From positions 45,629 through 109,628 of the forward strand of contig NZ_JABBGA010000018.1 in NCBI RefSeq assembly GCF_012927165.1: 64,000 nt of DNA. The letters are read 5' to 3'. Shown piece by piece: positions 58,616-64,000 of the stretch. A model generated the notes under the pieces. That model was not told the origin of the DNA. It saw only the letters and a program-made list of their open reading frames with translations, and ran no database searches. The stretch is from Zoogloea dura. Its GTDB lineage: Bacteria; Pseudomonadota; Gammaproteobacteria; Burkholderiales; Rhodocyclaceae. Position 1 is the stretch's first letter, and each line of letters begins with the position of its first letter. A program made the position numbers and the translations under genes.

Positions 58616-59324
58616 CCGTGGACGCCAGCAGGTAGCCGGCGCCGTACACGGTCTTGATCAGCTTGGCGTGCTGGGGGTTTTCCTCGAAGCGCCGGCGCAG
58701 GCGCGAGATGCGCAGGTCGATGCTGCGGTCCAGCGCCGACACGTCGCGCCCGCCGAGCAGCTGCTCGCGGGTCAGGATGTGGTTGGGGTGGGCCAGCAGC
58801 ACGCTGAGGAGCTGGGCCTCGGCGGTGCTCAGGGTTTCCTGCTGGCCGGCGGGGTTGATCAGGGTGTTGCTGCCCGGCTCGAAGCGCCAGCCGGCAAACT
58901 CGGCGACCCGCTGGGCAGGGTCGGCCGGCATCACCACCTGGCCCGGGTAGCGGCGCAGGATGCTGCGCACCCGGGCGATCAGCTCCCGCGGCTCGAAGGG
59001 TTTCACCACGTAGTCGTCGGCGCCCATTTCCAGGCCCATGACCCGGTCGTAGGTGTCGCTGCGCCCGGTGACAACCAGCAGGCCGCAGGTGTGCTTGCCG
59101 CGCAGCTGCTGCAGCACCGCCATGCCGTCCATGTCGGGCAGGCCGAGGTCGAGCACGACGAGGTCGGGCACCCGGTGGCGCAGACCGTGGAAAAAGGCCT
59201 CGGCGGTGCGGAAGAGCTCGGCCCGGTAGCCGAACTTCTCGAGGGTGTCGGCGATCAGGCGGGCAATCGCCGCTTCGTCTTCCACCACGTAGATGAGTTC
59301 GGGAGTTCGCGTCGTTGTAGACAT
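58602..59324 (-). CDS. OmpR-family response regulator
   Basis: 240 residues from the ATG of MSTTTRTPELIYVVEDE. The receiver domain has acidic pocket EDE, phospho-Asp in DLVVLDLGLPDMDG, Thr in VVTGRSD and Lys in VVKPFEP. The DNA-binding winged helix ends RRRFEENPQHAKLIKTVYGAGYLLAS. A TTG start at 59345 in the same frame would add seven residues. Paired with the hybrid kinase gene upstream, its likely partner. Confidence 0.93.
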   Translation of the reverse strand: MSTTTRTPELIYVVEDEAAIARLIADTLEKFGYRAELFRTAEAFFHGLRHRVPDLVVLDLGLPDMDGMAVLQQLRGKHTCGLLVVTGRSDTYDRVMGLEMGADDYVVKPFEPRELIARVRSILRRYPGQVVMPADPAQRVAEFAGWRFEPGSNTLINPAGQQETLSTAEAQLLSVLLAHPNHILTREQLLGGRDVSALDRSIDLRISRLRRRFEENPQHAKLIKTVYGAGYLLASTVTWS

Positions 59325-59341
59325 GGCAGCCGGAGCTTCGC

Positions 59342-61381
59342 TCAAGCGCCCAGCGGACGCAAGGCCGCCAGCAGTTTGGCGCGGGAGAAGGGCTTGGCCA
59401 GCAGGGGCAGGTTCACGTCAGCGTCCAGCCCCGACTGGGATTCGGCGAAGCCACTCATCAGCACCATCGGCAGGTCTGGCCGGAAGCGCCGCACGAAGCG
59501 CGCCAGGGCCCGCCCGTCCATCACCCCCGGCATCACCACGTCGGAGATGACCAGGGCAATGGCGGGGATGTTCTCGACCATGTCGGCGGCCTCGGCGCCA
59601 TTCTCGGCCTCCACCACGGCACAGCCGAGCTCGGACAGCTGCATGCGCACCACCGTGCGCACGTCGGCATCGTCCTCGGCCAGCAGCACCAGCTTGCCGG
59701 CCAGGTCGGTGTCGCGCAGCTCGCGGCCCTCGGGCATCACGTTGTCCGGCTGCTCTTCCTCGATCCGCGGCAGCAGCAGGGCCACCGTGGTGCCGCGCGC
59801 CTGGCGGCTGCGGATACGCACGCCACCGCCCGACTGCTTGGTGAAGCCATACACCATGGACATGCCGAGGCCGCTGCCCATGCCGAACTGCTTGGTGGTG
59901 AAGAAGGGCTCGAAGACCCGCGCCATGGTGCTGCCATCCATGCCCATGCCGTTGTCGCTGACGGCGATCTGCACGTAATCGCCGGGCGGCATCTCCAGGT
60001 CGGCGGCGGCATGCGGACCGAGCTGCTCAAGGGACGACTCGATGCGCAGCTCGCCACCATTGGGCATCGCGTCGCGGGCATTGAGGGCCAGGTTGAGCAG
60101 GGCGTTCTCGAGCTGGTGGGCGTCCACCATGGCCACCAGGCAGGGCTCCCGGCTGGCCGTGCTGACGGCGATGGTGCTCGGCAGGCTGCGTCGGATCAGT
60201 TTGGACATGCCGAGGATCAGCTCATTGACCTCCACCGGCCTGGGCTCCAGCGGCTGGCGGCGGGCGAAACCGAGCAGCCGGCGGATCAGCTCGGCGCCCC
60301 GGTTGGCGGCCTGCATGGCGGGCTCGACGAAGTTCTCGGTGAGGGGGTCGTCGGGGTGGTTCTCCTTGAGGGCCACCAGGTTGCCGATCACCACCGTGAG
60401 CATGTTGTTGAAGTCGTGGGCGAGGCCGCCGGTGAGCTGGCCGATGGCCTCCATCTTCTGGGCCTGGGCCAGGGCGGCCTGGGTGTGGCGCTGCTCGGTG
60501 ACGTCCACCGAGTGCACGTAGCAGCCGTGCACCTCACCGTCCGGGCCGATGTCAGGCACCAGCGTGCTGCAGGCACGGGCCGGCGCACCGTCGCGGCCGG
60601 TGAGGGTGTATTCGTACGACACCTGTTCGCCGGCCAGCGCCCGCGACACAAAGGGCGAGACGATGGCGAACACCTCCTGCCCGGTCACCTCGCAGATCTG
60701 CTTACCCTCGATTTCGTGGGCCGACCAGCCGAACCACTGGGCATAGCCCTTGTTCGCGTAGCGGTAAGTCCAGCTCCGGTCGAAGTAGGCGACCGCCGCC
60801 GGGATGGCATCGGTGATCTCGCGCAGGCGCTGCTCGCTACGCCGCAGGGCTTCGGTACGGGAGCGGATGTGCGCCTCCAGCTCGGCCTGGTGGCTGGCGA
60901 TCTGCTCCTGGGTGCGACGCTGTTCGGTGATGTCGGTATAGACGGTGATGAAGCCCTGATGCGGCAGCGGAAAGCCGCGGATCGACAAGACCTGCCCGTT
61001 GGGCCGGACGCGCTCGGTGACGTGGGGCTGGAAGCTCCTCGCCCGGGCCACCCTTTCGGCCACCTGCACATCCGGATCGCCGGGGCCATAGTCGCCACGC
61101 TCGGCGTTGAAGCGGATGAACTCCTCGAAGGACATGCCCTCCCGGGCCAGCGAGGGCGGGAAATCCAGCAGGCGCAGGAAGGCGCCGTTCCACGCCACCA
61201 TGCGCAGCTCGGCATCGAAAACCGTCACGCCCTGGTCGAGCAGATCCAGCCCCGCCCCCAGCATCTCCCGGTAGCGCCGGTCGAAGGACGGGGTCGCCTC
61301 CCCTGCCAGCGGGCTTGCCTGCCGATCCGGCCCATCCTGTCCGTGCTGCCCATCCTGTCCGTGCTGCCCGCTCATCGTCAC
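59342..61381 (-). CDS. PAS-containing hybrid histidine kinase
   Basis: 679 residues, no clear membrane helix, so probably cytoplasmic. After a repeat-rich N-terminus (GQHGQD twice) come a PAS_7-like domain (LLDQGVTVFDAELRMVAWNGAFL), a coiled coil, a second PAS domain, an H-box GGLAHDFNNML, an ATPase domain (GSGLGMSMVYGF) and a C-terminal receiver (LVISDVVMPGVMDGRAL). GTG start with GGAGGG. The stop precedes the response-regulator ATG by 17 bp. The signal is not evident. Confidence 0.92.
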   Translation of the reverse strand: MTMSGQHGQDGQHGQDGPDRQASPLAGEATPSFDRRYREMLGAGLDLLDQGVTVFDAELRMVAWNGAFLRLLDFPPSLAREGMSFEEFIRFNAERGDYGPGDPDVQVAERVARARSFQPHVTERVRPNGQVLSIRGFPLPHQGFITVYTDITEQRRTQEQIASHQAELEAHIRSRTEALRRSEQRLREITDAIPAAVAYFDRSWTYRYANKGYAQWFGWSAHEIEGKQICEVTGQEVFAIVSPFVSRALAGEQVSYEYTLTGRDGAPARACSTLVPDIGPDGEVHGCYVHSVDVTEQRHTQAALAQAQKMEAIGQLTGGLAHDFNNMLTVVIGNLVALKENHPDDPLTENFVEPAMQAANRGAELIRRLLGFARRQPLEPRPVEVNELILGMSKLIRRSLPSTIAVSTASREPCLVAMVDAHQLENALLNLALNARDAMPNGGELRIESSLEQLGPHAAADLEMPPGDYVQIAVSDNGMGMDGSTMARVFEPFFTTKQFGMGSGLGMSMVYGFTKQSGGGVRIRSRQARGTTVALLLPRIEEEQPDNVMPEGRELRDTDLAGKLVLLAEDDADVRTVVRMQLSELGCAVVEAENGAEAADMVENIPAIALVISDVVMPGVMDGRALARFVRRFRPDLPMVLMSGFAESQSGLDADVNLPLLAKPFSRAKLLAALRPLGA

Positions 61382-61592
61382 GTCCTGCCCTCCGTTTGCC
61401 GGAGATTCTAGCCAGCTGCCGGCCCCGGCAAGGCCCCCGACAACATTCAGTACATTTTCACGAAAGTTCCGACAAGTTTGTCTGCGAATCTTCTCCCCGA
61501 TCCCCGGTGGTGCGCTCGCACTGCCAAAGGGGAAGGCCCAAGAGCCACCGCCTCACCCAAGTCGTGGCGTTCAAACCAGGAGGAGAAGATAA

Positions 61593-63233
61593 GTGTCGAA
61601 TTCCCCGTACGACCACGGGCTGGACAAGTGCGCTGCCAATCATGTGCCCCTGTCCCCCCTGTCCTTTCTCGAGCGCAGCGCCCAGGTCTACCCGGATCGC
61701 CTGTCGGTGATCCACGGCACGCGCCGCTTCACCTGGAGTGAAACCTACGCCCGCTGCCGCCGCCTGGCCAGCGCCCTGGCGCGCAAGGGCATTGGCCGTG
61801 GCGACACCGTGGCGGTGATGCTGCCGAATGTGCCAGCGATGGTCGAGGCCCACTTCGGCGTGCCGATGACCGGTGCCGTGCTGAACACCCTCAACACCCG
61901 CCTGGACCCGGAAGCCATCGCCTTCATGCTGGCCCACGGCGAGGCCAAAGTCCTCATCACCGACCCGGAATTCGCCACCACCATCCGGGCCGCCCTGGAA
62001 CTGCTGGAAGGCCCCAAGCCGCTGGTGATCGATGCGCTGGACGCCGAATACCCGGACAGCACCCGCCTCGGCGACATCGAATACGAAGACTTCCTGGCCG
62101 ACGCCGATCCGGAATTCAAGTGGTCTCTGCCCGCCGACGAGTGGGACGCCATCGCCCTCAACTACACCTCGGGCACCACCGGCAACCCCAAGGGTGTGGT
62201 CTTCCACCACCGCGGCGCCTACCTCAACTCGGCCTCCAACATCATCAGCTGGGGCATGCCGCAGCACGCGGTGTACCTCTGGACCCTGCCCCTCTTCCAC
62301 TGTAATGGCTGGTGCTTCGCGTGGACCCTGGCGGCCAACGCCGGCGTCAATGTGTGCCTGCGCAAGGTGGACGTGGCACTGATCTACGAGCTGATGCGCA
62401 GCCACAAGGTGACCCACTTCTGCGGCGCCCCGATCGTGCACGGCATGCTCATCAACGCCCCCGAAGGCCTGCGCGCCGGCATCGAGCACAAGGTGTCGGC
62501 CCTCATCGCCGGCGCCGCGCCCCCCGCCGCGATCATCGAGGGCATGGAGCGGATCGGCTTCGACATCACCCATGTGTATGGCCTGACCGAGACCTACGGC
62601 CCCGCCTCGGTGTGCGCCAAGCACCCCGAGTGGGATGCCCTGCCCATCGCCAGCCGCGCCGAGCGCAACGGCCGCCAGGGCGTGCGCTACCACATGCAGG
62701 AAGCCATCACCGTGCTCGACCCGCAGACCATGGAGCCGGTGCCCGCCGACGGCGAAACCCTGGGCGAGATCATGTTCCGCGGCAACCTGGTGATGAAGGG
62801 CTACCTCAAGAACGAGAAGGCCACCAAGGAGGCCTTTGCCGGCGGCTGGTTCCAGACCGGCGACCTGGCCGTGCTGCACCCGGACGGCTACGTGAAGATC
62901 AAGGACCGCTCCAAGGACGTGATCATTTCCGGCGGCGAGAACATCTCGTCCCTGGAAGTGGAGGACGTCCTCTACCGCCACCCCGCCGTGCTCACCGCCG
63001 CCGTGGTCGCCAGGCCCGATGAAAAGTGGGGCGAAGTCCCCGCCGCCTACATCGAGGTGAAGGAAGACGCCAGGGTCACGGCCGACGACATCATCGCCCA
63101 CTGCCGCGAGCACCTGGCCCGCTTCAAGGTGCCCAAGCACGTGGAGTTCTGTGTGCTGCCCAAGACGTCCACCGGAAAGATCCAGAAGTTCGTACTGCGC
63201 CAGCAGGCCAAGTCTGCCTCGGCAATCGAATAA
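61593..63233 (+). CDS. AMP-forming acyl-CoA synthetase (AlkK-like)
   Basis: 546 residues. The ATP motif is NYTSGTTGNPKGV, then YGLTETYGP, then WFQTGDLAVLHPDGYVKIKDRSKDVIISGGENISS, and the catalytic Lys is in PKTSTGKIQK. It activates a carboxylic acid, probably medium-chain or a related acyl chain, to its CoA thioester. GTG start after AGGAGGAG. etfB follows after 21 bp, pointing to a beta-oxidation or acyl-CoA dehydrogenase operon that continues outside the window. Confidence 0.93.
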   Translation: MSNSPYDHGLDKCAANHVPLSPLSFLERSAQVYPDRLSVIHGTRRFTWSETYARCRRLASALARKGIGRGDTVAVMLPNVPAMVEAHFGVPMTGAVLNTLNTRLDPEAIAFMLAHGEAKVLITDPEFATTIRAALELLEGPKPLVIDALDAEYPDSTRLGDIEYEDFLADADPEFKWSLPADEWDAIALNYTSGTTGNPKGVVFHHRGAYLNSASNIISWGMPQHAVYLWTLPLFHCNGWCFAWTLAANAGVNVCLRKVDVALIYELMRSHKVTHFCGAPIVHGMLINAPEGLRAGIEHKVSALIAGAAPPAAIIEGMERIGFDITHVYGLTETYGPASVCAKHPEWDALPIASRAERNGRQGVRYHMQEAITVLDPQTMEPVPADGETLGEIMFRGNLVMKGYLKNEKATKEAFAGGWFQTGDLAVLHPDGYVKIKDRSKDVIISGGENISSLEVEDVLYRHPAVLTAAVVARPDEKWGEVPAAYIEVKEDARVTADDIIAHCREHLARFKVPKHVEFCVLPKTSTGKIQKFVLRQQAKSASAIE

Positions 63234-63254
63234 ACCCACAGGAGACAAGATCAA

Positions 63255-64000
63255 ATGAAGATCCTCGTACCCGTCAAACGGGTCATTGATTACAACGTCA
63301 AGGTCCGCGTCAAGGCCGACCAGAGCGGCGTCGAGCTGGCCAATGTGAAGATGGCCATGAACCCCTTCGACGAGATCGCCGTCGAGGAGGCCGTGCGCCT
63401 GAAGGAAGCTGGCACCGCCACCGAGGTGGTGGCCGTCTCCGCCGGCGTGGCCCAGTGCCAGGAGACCCTGCGCACCGCCATGGCCATCGGTGCCGACCGG
63501 GGCATCCTGGTCGAGAGCACGGCCGAGCTGCAGCCCCTGGCCGTGGCCAAGCTGCTCAAGGCCATCGTGGACAAGGAGCAGCCCCGCCTGGTGATCCTCG
63601 GCAAGCAGGCCATCGACGATGACTCCAACCAGACCGGCCAGATGCTCGCCGCCCTGCTCGGCTGGCCCCAGGCCACCTTCGCCTCCAAGGTCGAGGTGGG
63701 CGCCGAGCGGGTCCAGGTGACCCGCGAGATCGACGGTGGGCTGGAAACCCTCTCCCTCCCCCTGCCCGCCGTCATCACCACCGACCTGCGCCTCAACGAG
63801 CCGCGCTACGCGACCCTGCCCAACATCATGAAGGCCAAGAAGAAGCCCCTCGATACGGTGCAGCCCATCGACCTGGGTGTGGACGTGGCCCCGCGCCTGA
63901 CCACCCTCAAGGTGGTCGAGCCGGCCGCCCGCGGCGCCGGCATCAAGGTGGCCGACGTGGCCCAACTCATCGACAAGCTCAAGAACGAAGCCAAGGTGAT
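63255..64000 (+). CDS. etfB: Electron transfer flavoprotein beta subunit (3' partial)
   Basis: 248 codons visible to the window end, almost the full usual length of 249. [36 protein letters not shown], and the ETF-beta signature region ([45 protein letters not shown]) are clear. With EtfA it accepts electrons from acyl-CoA dehydrogenases and passes them to ETF-ubiquinone oxidoreductase. The ATG follows GGAGACAAGATCAA. Confidence 0.95.
   Translation, partial: MKILVPVKRVIDYNVKVRVKADQSGVELANVKMAMNPFDEIAVEEAVRLKEAGTATEVVAVSAGVAQCQETLRTAMAIGADRGILVESTAELQPLAVAKLLKAIVDKEQPRLVILGKQAIDDDSNQTGQMLAALLGWPQATFASKVEVGAERVQVTREIDGGLETLSLPLPAVITTDLRLNEPRYATLPNIMKAKKKPLDTVQPIDLGVDVAPRLTTLKVVEPAARGAGIKVADVAQLIDKLKNEAKV

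Noticed and set aside
61458..63965. An 835-codon minus-strand frame over the acyl-CoA synthetase and etfB
   Set aside because: The composition is that of an antisense shadow and the plus-strand genes are unambiguous.

Overview
The window comes from a GC-rich, aerobic or facultative Gram-negative bacterium. The gene content (Lgt, YceH, a Neisseria/Bordetella-type porin, sigma32 and sigma54 promoters, an FNR-type box, Liv-type transporters and an mhp pathway) fits a betaproteobacterium, most likely of the Rhodocyclales (Azospira/Thauera/Azoarcus-like). This placement is an inference from gene families, since there is no rRNA in the window. Outside a few accessory patches the genes are tightly packed with strong third-position GC, so most long alternative reading frames are shadows.

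Region 1 (1-22.4 kb) is mostly housekeeping and stress genes: a c-di-GMP GGDEF/EAL protein cut by the window edge, a SEC-C protein, YceH, Lgt, the AzlC/AzlD exporter, a MAPEG protein, VF530, a TRIC-like channel, OsmC, pirin, a DedA-rhodanese fusion, a Sel1 protein, an Old Yellow Enzyme, two Hsp20 genes behind a consensus sigma32 promoter, an NMT1-type hybrid sensor kinase, a LysR regulator, a lone AAA+ ATPase, a TPR/O-GlcNAc-transferase-like protein, an MmgE/PrpD protein and an ATP-grasp protein.

Region 2 (22.4-39.1 kb) is a complete type I-F CRISPR-Cas locus read on the minus strand: a WYL regulator, cas1, cas2-3, csy1, csy2, csy3, cas6f, the leader, and an array of 88 repeats and 87 spacers with a 60 bp period. 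Three features are unusual. A MntA-type nucleotidyltransferase, with only a stub of its HEPN partner, sits antisense between cas2-3 and csy1. A 22-codon ORF with its own strong ribosome binding site overlaps the csy1 start. One protospacer appears twice in the array, as a 33-nt and a 32-nt version sharing the same 5' end in the crRNA.

Region 3 (39.1-46.6 kb) holds a secondary-alcohol-dehydrogenase-like gene behind a near-consensus sigma54 promoter, a porin, a second zinc alcohol dehydrogenase, a MOSC protein, methylmalonyl-CoA decarboxylase (scpB), an EamA transporter, and an AT-richer DUF1778/GNAT toxin-antitoxin pair preceded by tandem 18-bp repeats.

Region 4 (46.7-57.5 kb) is an mhp cluster for 3-(3-hydroxyphenyl)propionate breakdown: mhpA, mhpB, a Liv-type substrate-binding protein, mhpD, LivH, a LivM-LivG fusion, LivF, a hemerythrin-like protein and mhpC in one minus-strand operon, with mhpR divergent. 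A perfect FNR/ANR-type box lies directly against the mhpR start codon. Together with the embedded hemerythrin it suggests that oxygenase-dependent catabolism is tied to oxygen supply. mhpE and mhpF are not in the window.

Region 5 (57.5-64 kb) has a copper chaperone, a DUF1232 protein, a two-component pair, an acyl-CoA synthetase and the start of etfB. No tRNA, rRNA, transposase or integrase was seen.
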